NCBI RefSeq assembly: GCF_014323725.1
Contig: NZ_JABVED010000001.1
Location: 44,505-108,504, forward strand
DNA from: Actinokineospora xionganensis
GTDB taxonomy: Bacteria; Actinomycetota; Actinomycetes; Mycobacteriales; Pseudonocardiaceae
Direction: 5' to 3'
DNA: 64,000 bases
Positions 12,423-20,366 of this stretch are shown here, piece by piece. The translations under genes were made by a program, and so were the position numbers. Under the pieces are notes generated by a model. That model was not told where the DNA came from. It made no database searches and saw only the letters and a program-made list of their open reading frames with translations. Each line of letters begins with the position of its first letter. Position 1 is the stretch's first letter.

Positions 12423-13052
12423 TCAGCCGCGGCCGAACGAGTTGTTGCCCAGTGGCAGCGGGGCGCCCGCGGCGTCGAACGCGGCGAGGCTCGACGGCTC
12501 CTTGGTGGAGTAGTCGAACCACCACACCTTGATGGTGGGGTCCTCGCTCCAGTCGGCCTGCTTGGCTTGGACCGTCTTGCCGCCGATGGTGGCGGTGATC
12601 TTCGCGGCCGGGCCCGCGTAATAGCCGAACGCGGGAATCCGGCCGTTGCCGGAGGCGACGCTGGCGCCGTGGAAGCCGGGGGCCTTGTCGGAGCCCACGG
12701 TCTCGTTGGTCGCGTAGTGGCCGGTGAAGACCCCCTTCGCGTCGGTGCGGCCGCCCAGCAGGCCGAAGTGGACGTCGGGCAGGTGCTGCGGCTCGTCGAT
12801 CTTGATGAAGCGGAAGACAAGCTCCCCGCCGGGGCCGGTTGACCCCGTGGCCACCGGCTGTCCGAGGAAGACGTGCTCGGGCTCGGAGCTGTCGGCCCGG
12901 GGTGCGTCAGCCTTGGCGACCGGCTGGACGGCGGCGGCAGGCGCCTGCGCCGCGCTGGGCGCCGCGGTGGCCATGGCGACCCCGGTGGTCGCCGCTGCTG
13001 CCGCGACGGTGATCGCGATCGCGACCAGCGTGCGGCGGTGCACACGTGACAT
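12423..13052 (-). CDS. Secreted protein, soluble paralogue of the sigma-linked membrane protein
   Basis: 209 residues starting MSRVHRRTLVAIAITV. A Sec signal peptide (about 1-34, likely cut in the ATAAPSA region) is followed by a low-complexity Ala/Pro stretch and a folded domain (about 80-209). That domain is close to identical in long blocks with the C-terminal domain of the membrane protein at 13672-14385: DKAPGFHG, ADWSED, KVWWFDYST, GAPLPLGNN and the terminal FGRG. By eye about two thirds of positions match. I recognise no named family. The start at 13052 has AGGGGAAC upstream; the longer frame to 13136 would cross its promoter. It is divergent from the ECF sigma gene and has a nearly identical promoter, so it is probably in that sigma factor's regulon. 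Confidence 0.8.
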   Translation of the reverse strand: MSRVHRRTLVAIAITVAAAAATTGVAMATAAPSAAQAPAAAVQPVAKADAPRADSSEPEHVFLGQPVATGSTGPGGELVFRFIKIDEPQHLPDVHFGLLGGRTDAKGVFTGHYATNETVGSDKAPGFHGASVASGNGRIPAFGYYAGPAAKITATIGGKTVQAKQADWSEDPTIKVWWFDYSTKEPSSLAAFDAAGAPLPLGNNSFGRG

Positions 13053-13093
13053 GTGGTGTTCCCCTGTTCTGTGTGGTTGTCCTACGCCGGGAA

Positions 13094-13119
13094 AGACGGG
13101 TTGGACGATCGGAAAAGTT
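13094..13119 (-). promoter_or_regulatory. ECF-type promoter of the secreted protein gene
   Basis: Read on the minus strand, AACTT (complement of 13115-13119), 16 bases and CGTCT (complement of 13094-13098). The spacer is nearly the same as in the plus-strand promoter at 13135-13159: CGA, CG and CCA blocks are conserved. The implied start lies about 35 bp before the ATG. Confidence 0.6.
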
Positions 13120-13134
13120 CTGTCGTCGGCGCGC

Positions 13135-13159
13135 AACTTTTTCGAACGCCCACTCGTCT
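13135..13159 (+). promoter_or_regulatory. ECF-type promoter of the sigma factor operon
   Basis: AACTT (13135-13139), 15 bases and CGTCT (13155-13159). It matches the divergent promoter at 13094-13119 at about 21 of 25 aligned positions with one single-base gap. The CGTC -10 element is typical of ECF sigma factors, so autoregulation is likely. Confidence 0.6.
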
Positions 13160-13180
13160 CGATGGGTATGGGGGAAACGC

Positions 13181-13675
13181 ATGGGCCGTCGTGACGCCGA
13201 TTTCGTCGAGTTCGTTCAAGCCGCTTCCGGGCGGCTGCTGCACGCTGCCTACCTGCTGACCAGCGACCGGCACTACGCGGAGGACGTAGTGCAGACGGCG
13301 TTGGCCCGCAGCTATGCGGCCTGGTCGCGCATCCGCGACGACGATGCCTACGGGTATGCCCGGCGGATCATGGTCAACCACGTGATCGACCGGTGGCGCA
13401 GGCCGGTGCGCGAGCACTCGACAGAGGAGGTGCCGGAGCAGGCGGTGGCGGGCGGTGAGGCGGTGGTGGTCGAACGGGAGTGGCTGATGGACATGCTCGA
13501 CGGGCTCACCGCGCGGGAGCGGGCGGTGGTCGTGCTGCGGCACTACTTCGACCTGCCCGAGGCCGCGGTGGCCACCGAACTCAACGTCTCACTCGGCACA
13601 GTGAAGAGCACGAACGCCCGCGCGTTGAGCAAACTGCGCACCACCGTGGCCGCACCGAACGGAGGATCGCGATGA
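13181..13675 (+). CDS. SigE-family ECF RNA polymerase sigma factor
   Basis: 164 residues. Sigma region 2 covers about 1-75 (DFVEFVQAASGRLLHAAYLLTSD, then DVVQTALARSYAAWSRI). Region 4 covers about 100-160 (LTARERAVVVLRHYFDLPEAAVA, with the recognition helix VSLGTVKSTNARALSKLR). This is the compact two-domain ECF form of the SigE family common in actinomycetes. The ATG at 13181 has GGGGGAAA upstream. The stop overlaps the next start as ATGA, so a membrane protein is translationally coupled, the usual position of an anti-sigma factor. Twin promoters in the 128-bp upstream gap suggest it drives itself and the divergent secreted paralogue. Confidence 0.92.
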   Translation: MGRRDADFVEFVQAASGRLLHAAYLLTSDRHYAEDVVQTALARSYAAWSRIRDDDAYGYARRIMVNHVIDRWRRPVREHSTEEVPEQAVAGGEAVVVEREWLMDMLDGLTARERAVVVLRHYFDLPEAAVATELNVSLGTVKSTNARALSKLRTTVAAPNGGSR

Positions 13676-14385
13676 CCGACATCGACCGCCTGCGCGCGGC
13701 GCTGCGGGAACCGGTCGAGTTCGCCCCGGTCGACGTCGAGCAGATCATGGCGGCGGGCACCCGCATCCGCAGGCGCCGCCAACTGCGCAACGGCATGGCG
13801 GCGGTCGCCGGCGTGGCGGCTGTCATGGTGATCATCGTCGGTGGCGCGGGCCGGCTGCGCACGGCGCCTGTACAACCCGCGGGCACCCCTTCGCTGACCA
13901 TCACCTCGACGCCAAGGCCGGTCAGCCTGTCGGGAAAGCCGATCATCGGCGATGTGATCCGCACCGGCGACCTGCACGAGTGGGGTGAGCTCGCGTTCTA
14001 CCTGTACCCGATCGACGAGCCCAGCCTCCCGCAAACGCGCTTCGGTCTGGTCGCGGGTCGGATGTCGCCGGAGGGGCGAATCACCGACCTCTACACGATC
14101 AATGAGACCGATGGCCCCGACAAGGCCCCCGGGTTCCACGGGTCGAGCGTCGCCAACGCCGCCGGCAGGCTCCCCGCGTTCGGCTACTACACGGGCCCGG
14201 CCACGAAGATCACCGCGGTCATCGAGGGGAAGACAATGCAGGCACACCAAGCCGACTGGAGCGAGGACCGCTCGGTGAAGGTGTGGTGGTTCGACTACTC
14301 CACGGCGGAGCCGACGAACCTGGCCGCCTTCGACGCTTCAGGAGCGCCACTACCGTTGGGCAACAACGGATTCGGACGGGGTTGA
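13672..14385 (+). CDS. Membrane-anchored partner of the ECF sigma factor, putative novel anti-sigma/sensor
   Basis: 237 residues. The cytoplasmic head (1-41) is helical and basic at its end (RIRRRRQLRNG). One transmembrane helix follows (about 41-59, GMAAVAGVAAVMVIIVGGAG), then a linker and an extracytoplasmic domain (about 100-237) paralogous to the secreted protein at 12423-13052. The gene overlaps the sigma stop codon (ATGA) and has GGAGG. Position and topology suggest an anti-sigma factor or regulator. No known anti-sigma domain (zinc-binding HxxxCxxC, RskA) is visible, so this is inference. A hemerythrin gene follows after 6 bp. Confidence 0.75.
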   Translation: MTDIDRLRAALREPVEFAPVDVEQIMAAGTRIRRRRQLRNGMAAVAGVAAVMVIIVGGAGRLRTAPVQPAGTPSLTITSTPRPVSLSGKPIIGDVIRTGDLHEWGELAFYLYPIDEPSLPQTRFGLVAGRMSPEGRITDLYTINETDGPDKAPGFHGSSVANAAGRLPAFGYYTGPATKITAVIEGKTMQAHQADWSEDRSVKVWWFDYSTAEPTNLAAFDASGAPLPLGNNGFGRG

Positions 14386-14391
14386 GCCGCC

Positions 14392-14883
14392 GTGTCGACA
14401 GATCGCGCCATGGCACTCGGCAACCAGCTGATCGAGATCCACATCTGGCTGCGCGAGGAACTAACCGACCTCCGCGCCGATGTGGACGCCTACATCGAGG
14501 GCACGTCCGATCGGCAACGAAGCCTGCGCGCACACTGCCTCACGTTCTGCTCGGCCCTCACTCGTCACCACACGGGCGAAGACGTTGGGGCGTTCGCCGC
14601 ACTGGAGGCCGAATTCCCCGACCTGGGGCCGGTTCTGGCCGAACTCCGCCGCGATCACGTGCTGGTCGAGGACGCGCTGCGGAGGCTGCAATCGTTGGTG
14701 GATTCCTTATCCGAAACGGCGGATCCTGCGCGGACACGGGAGATCCGCGGGGACCTGGACACGTTGGCGGCGTTGATCGAGACCCACTTCACCTATGAGG
14801 AGAAGCGTCTCGTCGTGGCGCTCAATGAGTTGGAAGTCGCCGCTGCGACCGAAGATCTGCTTGGGGTGGTGCCGCCGGACTGA
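14392..14883 (+). CDS. Hemerythrin HHE-domain protein
   Basis: 163 residues, a four-helix bundle with the diiron ligand pattern: EIH (H17), RHHTGED (HHxxxD/E), RRDHVLVED and ETHFTYEE near residue 130. HHE proteins bind O2, NO or act in iron and redox sensing. The GTG start lies 6 bp after the stop of the sigma-linked membrane protein, so it is probably the third gene of the ECF operon. This hints that the system deals with oxygen, nitric oxide or redox stress, which is an inference from position. Confidence 0.85.
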   Translation: MSTDRAMALGNQLIEIHIWLREELTDLRADVDAYIEGTSDRQRSLRAHCLTFCSALTRHHTGEDVGAFAALEAEFPDLGPVLAELRRDHVLVEDALRRLQSLVDSLSETADPARTREIRGDLDTLAALIETHFTYEEKRLVVALNELEVAAATEDLLGVVPPD

Positions 14884-14954
14884 GGGCGCGATTCGGTTGT
14901 GCGACTCTGGCCGCGGGTCTCCGTCTGGGTGGCTCGCCGGCTCGGCGGGCTATG

Positions 14955-14969
14955 GAACTTGTCAAGTTC
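14955..14969. promoter_or_regulatory. Perfect palindrome upstream of the RidA-like gene
   Basis: GAACTT-GTC-AAGTTC, a perfect 6+6 inverted repeat 111 bp before the RidA-like start in a 197-bp intergenic gap. It is a typical dimeric regulator site by shape; the regulator is unknown. Confidence 0.35.
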
Positions 14970-15080
14970 ATCCCGCTGCTCTGATGCGGTACGACCCCTG
15001 GCCGGATAACCAAGGGGCGGTCCGAGGGGATCTTTGTGAAGATGGCGGCGTCTCATGCCTGATTCGCGAAGGGAACGACA

Positions 15081-15491
15081 ATGGCCCGTGGCATCACGTT
15101 GATCCGCTCCTCCTCCCTGTCCGACGTGGCCGAGTACGCCTACGCGGCCACGGCACCTGCCCGATCACGACTGATCTTCCTTGCCGGTTCGTGTCCGTTG
15201 AACGCCGACGGATCCACGGCCGCGGTTGGGGACTACGCGGGCCAGGCGGCGAAAGCCGTGGAGAACATGCGGATCGCTCTGACCGAGGCCGGGGCATCAC
15301 TCCATGACGTCATCAGCACGAGGGTTCTCGTCGCGTCAGCCCGCCGGGAGGATCTGGTGACCGCCTGGGAGGTAGTCCGGGACTCGTTCGGTGAGCACGA
15401 CGTCCCCAGCACTTTGATGGGCGTCACAGTGCTCGGCTACGACGATCAGCTTGTGGAGATCGAAGCCGTCGCCGCCGTGCTCGATTCCTGA
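15081..15491 (+). CDS. RidA/YjgF family protein lacking the conserved arginine
   Basis: 136 residues with the RidA chorismate-mutase-like fold: AVENMRIALTEAGASLHDVISTRVLVA and the C-terminal VEIEAVA. True RidA imine/enamine deaminases carry an Arg before the final strand (ARS/ART). Here the aligned position reads VPSTLMGV with Pro, so 2-aminoacrylate deaminase activity is doubtful, and it may belong to another Rid subgroup. The ATG has GAAGGGAA upstream. It stands alone between the hemerythrin gene and an IS110 remnant. Confidence 0.85.
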   Translation: MARGITLIRSSSLSDVAEYAYAATAPARSRLIFLAGSCPLNADGSTAAVGDYAGQAAKAVENMRIALTEAGASLHDVISTRVLVASARREDLVTAWEVVRDSFGEHDVPSTLMGVTVLGYDDQLVEIEAVAAVLDS

Positions 15492-15539
15492 GACGGTGGT
15501 CAACGGCACGTGCTTGTGTGGAATCTGTTTGTCACCAAG

Positions 15540-15690
15540 CCGCCCGGGATGTAAGTAGCTGGTCGAGGGCCCGGTCTCGGAGAGCATGGCGAACAGGACG
15601 TCGCAGCGGCGTCGGGCGAGGCAGATGAGGGCGGAAGACGGCGCGTTTGAGCTTGCGGTCGCCGGTTCTGGCGGGACCGCACCGATCCGG
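15540..15690 (-). pseudogene. IS110-family transposase C-terminal remnant
   Basis: Minus-strand translation gives GDRKLKRAVF (complement of about 15633-15675). In a second frame it gives ALICLARRRCDVLFAMLSE (about 15573-15632), both typical of the IS110 transposase C-terminus. The roughly 25 residues normally between them are deleted and the frame shifts. No catalytic N-terminal domain is present. The flanking 15492-15539 and 15691-15829 hold nothing recognisable. Confidence 0.7.
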
Positions 15691-15829
15691 GGCGTGGGAT
15701 CGCCGATCGCCCACCTTCTCGGAGGCGGCCACAGGTTGGGCGGTGGGGGCGGTCAGAGATACCTCATGATCGCCCCCACCGAGATGGATGGTGCCGCGAC
15801 CGGAGTCTTCACGGTCTGGCACTCACCGG

Positions 15830-16441
15830 TCAGAGCGCCGCCGCTGCCTTCGCCGCTGCCTCGATGGCTGCCCAGTCGCCGTCGACGATTGCGTTGGTGG
15901 GGGCGATCCAGGAGCCGCCGACGCAGCCCACGTTTGACAGTGCCAAGTAGTCGGGGGCGCTTGCCTCGGTGATGCCGCCGGTCGGGCACAGCCGCACCTG
16001 TGGCAGCGGGCCCGCCACCGCGCGCAGGTACTCCGGGCCGCCCGCGGCGGATGCGGGGAAGAACTTCATCTCGGTGATCCCGCGGTCGAGCATCGCCATC
16101 ATCTCCGACACCGTGGCCACCCCCGGCAGATACGGCAGCCCGGTCTCGGCCATCGCGTCGAGCAGTCGGGGGGTGCCGCCAGGGCTGATCAGGAACTTCG
16201 CGCCCGCCTTCGTGGCTGCTTCGACCTGGTCGGGAGTGGTGAGGGTGCCGACGCCGACCACCAGCTCGGGGACTTCGGTCGCGATCAGTTCGATGGCGGC
16301 CAGTGCGGCCTTGGACCGCAGGGTGACCTCGATGACCGGCACCCCACCCGCCAGCAGCGCTCGGGCGAGCGGGACGGCGTCGTCGGCGTCGCGGATGACG
16401 ACGACCGGGATGACGGGGGAGAGATCGAGGACCGAACTCAT
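15830..16441 (-). CDS. eda: 2-dehydro-3-deoxyphosphogluconate (KDPG) aldolase
   Basis: 203 residues, the full length of the class I KDPG aldolase. It splits KDPG into pyruvate and glyceraldehyde 3-phosphate, the last step of the Entner-Doudoroff pathway. Active-site residues are visible: general base E38 in PVIEVTLR, Schiff-base Lys K126 in EMKFFPA, and the phosphate-binding [12 protein letters not shown]. Its ATG overlaps the stop of the dehydratase gene by 4 bp (16438-16441), indicating translational coupling in an edd-eda operon. Confidence 0.95.
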   Translation of the reverse strand: MSSVLDLSPVIPVVVIRDADDAVPLARALLAGGVPVIEVTLRSKAALAAIELIATEVPELVVGVGTLTTPDQVEAATKAGAKFLISPGGTPRLLDAMAETGLPYLPGVATVSEMMAMLDRGITEMKFFPASAAGGPEYLRAVAGPLPQVRLCPTGGITEASAPDYLALSNVGCVGGSWIAPTNAIVDGDWAAIEAAAKAAAAL

Positions 16442-18252
16442 GACGCGGTCTCCATTCCGAAGACGGTGGCACCCTGGTCGGCGGGGCCGATGGCGGCGCG
16501 GAAGGCGGCGAACAGTTCGCGGCCGGTTCCGGTGGGGGAGTTGGGTTCGCGGGGCTCTGGGGTCCGCGCGTCCAGGTCGGCGAGGACGTCGAGGGTCCCG
16601 GTCTCCGCGTCGACGGTGACCAGGTCGCCGTCACACAGTCGCGACAGCGGCCCGCCGTCGGCGGCTTCGGGGGTGACGTGGATGGCGGCGGGGATCTTGC
16701 CGGAGGCGCCCGACATCCGGCCGTCGGTGACGAGTGCGACCGCGTGCCCGCGGTCCTGCAGGACGCCGAGCGCGGGCGTCAGCTTGTGCAACTCGGGCAT
16801 CCCGTTCGCCTTGGGGCCCTGGTATCGCACGACGGCGACCAGATCGTGGAACAACTCGCCTGCCTGGAACGCGTCGAGGAAGTCCTGCTGGTCGTCGAAC
16901 ACCCGCGCGGGGGCGGTGACCACCCGGTGCTCGGCCTTGACCGCCGACACCTTCATGACCGCCCGGCCGAGCCTGCCCGACAGCATCCGAAGACCGCCGT
17001 CGGGGGCGAACGGGTCGGCCACGCCGCGCAGGACGGTCTTGTCGAGGCTGTCCGAGACCCCGCCCAGCCAGACGACCCCGCCGTCGCGCAGCACGGGTTC
17101 GGACCGGTATGCGGACAGTTCGCCCGCGACGGTCCGGGCATCCTCGTGCATGAGGCCCGCGTCGAGGAGTTCGCTGATCAGGTACGTGGTGCCGCCCGCG
17201 GCATGGAAGTGGTTCACGTCGGCGGTGCCGTTGGGGTAGATCCGGGTCAGCGACGGCACGACGGCCGACAGCTCGGCGAAGTCGTCCCAGCGCAGGGTGA
17301 TCCCCGCGGCGGCGGCGATCGCGACCAGGTGCATGGTGTGGTTGGTGGAGCCGCCGGTGGCCAGCAGCGCGACCACACCATTGACGATCGCGCGCTCGTC
17401 GATCACCTCGCCGATCGGCGTGTAGTTCTCGCCAAGGCTGGTCAGGTCGAGGACGCGGCGGCCCGCTTCCTCGGTGAGCGCGGTGCGCAGTGGCGTGCCC
17501 GGGTTGACGAAGGCCGCGGCGGGCAGGTGCAGGCCCATCGCCTCCATCAAAAGCTGGTTGGAGTTCGCGGTGCCATAGAACGTGCAGGTGCCGGGACCGT
17601 GATACGACGCCGACTCGGCGGCCAGCAGCTCCTCGCGGCCGACCTTGCCCTCGGCGTGCAGCTGCCGGACCCTGCTCTTCTCCGCGTTGGACAGGCCGGA
17701 GGTCATCGGGCCCGCCGGAACCAGGATCGTCGGCAGGTGCCCGAAGGCCAGCGCGCCGATGACGAGACCCGGCACGATCTTGTCGCACACGCCGAGCAGC
17801 AGCGCGCCGTCGAACATGTCGTGGGAGAGGGCGAGCGCGGTGGACATGGCGATCACGTCGCGGCTGAACAGCGACAGCTCCATGCCCGCGCGGCCCTGGG
17901 TGATGCCGTCGCACATCGCGGGCACGCCCCCGGCGAACTGGGCGACGCCGCCTGCTTCGGCGATGGCCCGCTTGAGGATGGCGGGGAAGGCTTCGAACGG
18001 CTGGTGGGCGGAGAGCATGTCGTTGTAGGCGGACACGATCGCGATGTTCGGCTTCACCGCGGCGCGCAATGTCAGCTTCTCGGCGGGGCCGCAGGCGGCG
18101 ACGCCGTGGGCGAGGTTCGCGCAGCCGAGTGATCCTCGGGCCGGGCCCTGGGCCGAGGCGGTGCGGATCCGGTCGAGGTAGGCGGCGCGGCCCACGGCGC
18201 TGCGCTCGGCGATGCGGGCGGTCACGGCGGCGACGGTGGGGTGGGTGCTCAC
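16438..18252 (-). CDS. edd: 6-phosphogluconate dehydratase
   Basis: About 604 residues, in the IlvD/Edd dehydratase family. It converts 6-phosphogluconate to KDPG using an Fe-S cluster. Cluster-region cysteines are visible in [20 protein letters not shown] and GVCDKIVPG, together with [13 protein letters not shown] typical of Edd. I prefer the GTG at 18252 (STHPTVAAV) because the longer frame to 18288 would run through the palindrome at 18276-18287. It is first in the operon with eda and divergent from a ROK regulator, which probably controls it. Confidence 0.93.
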   Translation of the reverse strand: MSTHPTVAAVTARIAERSAVGRAAYLDRIRTASAQGPARGSLGCANLAHGVAACGPAEKLTLRAAVKPNIAIVSAYNDMLSAHQPFEAFPAILKRAIAEAGGVAQFAGGVPAMCDGITQGRAGMELSLFSRDVIAMSTALALSHDMFDGALLLGVCDKIVPGLVIGALAFGHLPTILVPAGPMTSGLSNAEKSRVRQLHAEGKVGREELLAAESASYHGPGTCTFYGTANSNQLLMEAMGLHLPAAAFVNPGTPLRTALTEEAGRRVLDLTSLGENYTPIGEVIDERAIVNGVVALLATGGSTNHTMHLVAIAAAAGITLRWDDFAELSAVVPSLTRIYPNGTADVNHFHAAGGTTYLISELLDAGLMHEDARTVAGELSAYRSEPVLRDGGVVWLGGVSDSLDKTVLRGVADPFAPDGGLRMLSGRLGRAVMKVSAVKAEHRVVTAPARVFDDQQDFLDAFQAGELFHDLVAVVRYQGPKANGMPELHKLTPALGVLQDRGHAVALVTDGRMSGASGKIPAAIHVTPEAADGGPLSRLCDGDLVTVDAETGTLDVLADLDARTPEPREPNSPTGTGRELFAAFRAAIGPADQGATVFGMETAS

Positions 18253-18275
18253 GTGGTCCAGGTTAGCCAGACTTC

Positions 18276-18287
18276 TGTATCGATACA
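18276..18287. promoter_or_regulatory. Palindromic operator between edd and the ROK gene
   Basis: TGTATCGATACA, a perfect 12-bp palindrome 23 bp upstream of the edd start, in an AT-rich stretch (18271-18325) between divergent genes. It is the natural binding-site candidate for the ROK regulator. Confidence 0.5.
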
Positions 18288-18352
18288 AGCAACCTTAGGT
18301 ATTAAAGGTACTTTAGTGTTCAGTGGACCTCCGATAGACGGGAAGTGGTGTG

Positions 18353-19522
18353 ATGGCGGCAGGTGCGGTCATGGCCCCAGGCGCATCCGCGGGCGAGGTG
18401 TTCGGACTCATCCGGGGCGGCCTCGCCGAAACCCGCGCCGACCTGGGCAGACTCACCGGCCTGTCGCGCACCGCCGTCACCCTGCGGGTCGACCAGCTGA
18501 TCGACCGCGGCCTGGTGGTGGAGACCGCGGCGGGCGGGTCGACCGGCGGCCGTCCGCCTACGCGGCTGGTGTTCAACGCCGACGGTGGGGTCGTCCTGGC
18601 CGCGGCGCTCGGCGCGAGTCGCAGCCAACTGGCCGTGTGCGACCTGTCCGGCCGCGCCCTCTCGACGGCGACGGTCGAGTGGGCCGACGACCCGGCCGTC
18701 GTGCTGACCGCGGTGGCGGACTCCTTCGACCGGCTGCTGGCGGGCCGCAGGCCGCTGCGCGGCATCGGTGTCAGCGTGCCCGGCACGGTCGAGGCGGGCA
18801 CCACCCGCAGCGTCAGCCCGTCGGCCTGGGTCGATGTCGACATCCCCGCGTTCTTCGCCGAGCGGTACGGCGTCCCGGTGCGGGTCGACAACGACGTCAA
18901 CGCCCTCGCGCTCGCCGAGCACCGCGCCCACCCCGACATCGACGACCTGCTGGTGATCAAGGTGTCCACCGGCATCGGCGCCGGGATCATCTCCGGTGGC
19001 GGTCTGCGTCGCGGCGCCATGGGGGCCGCGGGGGAGATCGGGCACACCAAGGTCGCGGACGGCGGCGGCGCGGTGTGCCGGTGCGGCGGCGTCGACTGTC
19101 TGGAGGCGGTCGCGGGCGGCTGGGCGCTGGTCCGCGAACTGGCCGCGCGCGGCCGACAGGTCGGCACCGCGCTCGACGTGGCCGAACTGGCCCGCGCCGA
19201 CGACCCGGAGGCGCTGCGGCTGGTTCGGGCGGCCGGGCGGCACATCGGCGGGGTGGTCGCGGCCGCGGTGAACCTGCTCAACCCGGCGATGGTCATCGTC
19301 GGCGGTGACCTCGCGCGCGCGTACGAGCCGCTGGTCGCGGGGATGCGCGAGCTGATCTACCAGTCCGCGGCCGCCACGGCGACCCGTGACCTGCGGATCG
19401 AACCGGGCACCCTGACCGACGGCGGCACCCGGACCGGCTGCGCGGTCATGGTCCTCGACGATGTCCTGTCGGCGGCGTCGGTGAACGCGGCTGTCGCGGG
19501 CAGGCCCGTCGCCGTCGGCTAA
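18353..19522 (+). CDS. ROK-family transcriptional regulator
   Basis: 389 residues from ATG 18353; the adjacent GTG 18350 is possible, but GGAAG spacing favours the ATG. An N-terminal winged helix (about 20-75, DLGRLTGLSRTAVTLRVDQLIDRGLV) precedes a ROK sugar-kinase-like domain. That domain has VKVSTGIGAGII and the ROK signature GEIGHTKV followed by a CxCGGxDCLE zinc motif. ROK regulators bind sugars or sugar phosphates. Divergence from edd-eda suggests control of the Entner-Doudoroff genes. Confidence 0.9.
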   Translation: MAAGAVMAPGASAGEVFGLIRGGLAETRADLGRLTGLSRTAVTLRVDQLIDRGLVVETAAGGSTGGRPPTRLVFNADGGVVLAAALGASRSQLAVCDLSGRALSTATVEWADDPAVVLTAVADSFDRLLAGRRPLRGIGVSVPGTVEAGTTRSVSPSAWVDVDIPAFFAERYGVPVRVDNDVNALALAEHRAHPDIDDLLVIKVSTGIGAGIISGGGLRRGAMGAAGEIGHTKVADGGGAVCRCGGVDCLEAVAGGWALVRELAARGRQVGTALDVAELARADDPEALRLVRAAGRHIGGVVAAAVNLLNPAMVIVGGDLARAYEPLVAGMRELIYQSAAATATRDLRIEPGTLTDGGTRTGCAVMVLDDVLSAASVNAAVAGRPVAVG

Positions 19523-19563
19523 TCGGTTGTCCGGGGGCCGCGCGATGCGATGGAATCGGCGGC

Positions 19564-20295
19564 GTGCATGAGCTGAAGACCCCGGCGGACGTGGCCGCCG
19601 CGACGACCGATCCCGTGCTCAATTGGGGCGCCCAGGCCTTGGCGGATGGATACCCCAATGAGCGCGGCCAGGCATGGGAGCACGACGGCGCGGTGCTTGT
19701 CCACGCGCCCGGTCTCTATCGGCGTGACCGCGTGATCCTGACCGGCCCGGCCGAGCAGGCGCTCAAGCTGGTGACGTCCGTGCGCCTGCCGACCCCTGGG
19801 GCCCCGATCGCCCGCACCGAACTGGCCGACCAGATGTGTCAGCTGGAACCCGGTTGGGCGGCGTACGCCAGGTTCGGCTGGATGACGACCACGGGTGATC
19901 CAGGCCCGCGCCCCGACGGTGTCCGCTGGCTCGTCGAGGACGACCTCGACCAAGCCGACCACCTGGTGCGCACGGCGAACCCGCACGGCTGGCTGGTCCC
20001 GCGCGAAACCGGAACCCGTCGCTGGGCGGGGATGTTCGACGGCGACACCCTCGTCTCGATGGCGGGCGACGCCTGGCCCGCGCCCAACATGGGGTTCATC
20101 GCCGGCGTCGCCACCCACGAGGACCACCGCGGCAAGGGCGCCTCCAACGCTGTCTGCGCCTTCGTGCGGGACACGCTGCTGGCTGAACACGGGTCTTGCG
20201 GGCTGATGGTCTACGCGGACAACGCAACCGCGATCCGCCTCTACGAACGGTTGGGCTTCACCTATCAGAGCATGACCGCGTTCGGTCCTGAGTAG
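19564..20295 (+). CDS. GNAT-family N-acetyltransferase
   Basis: 243 residues. The C-terminal half holds the GNAT acetyl-CoA site (GVATHEDHRGKGASNAVCAFV, pyrophosphate loop RGKGA) and the closing motif YADNATAIRLYERLGF. The N-terminal half (1-120) is divergent and may bind the acceptor. GTG start at 19564. It is 41 bp after the ROK gene on the same strand and may be read through from it. The acceptor is unknown. Confidence 0.85.
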   Translation: MHELKTPADVAAATTDPVLNWGAQALADGYPNERGQAWEHDGAVLVHAPGLYRRDRVILTGPAEQALKLVTSVRLPTPGAPIARTELADQMCQLEPGWAAYARFGWMTTTGDPGPRPDGVRWLVEDDLDQADHLVRTANPHGWLVPRETGTRRWAGMFDGDTLVSMAGDAWPAPNMGFIAGVATHEDHRGKGASNAVCAFVRDTLLAEHGSCGLMVYADNATAIRLYERLGFTYQSMTAFGPE

Positions 20296-20366
20296 ATCGG
20301 AATCGTCGGTCCGCTTCTCGGGCTCACGCTGCGGCGAGCGGGTCGCGGCGCTCGTTCGGCCCGGTC

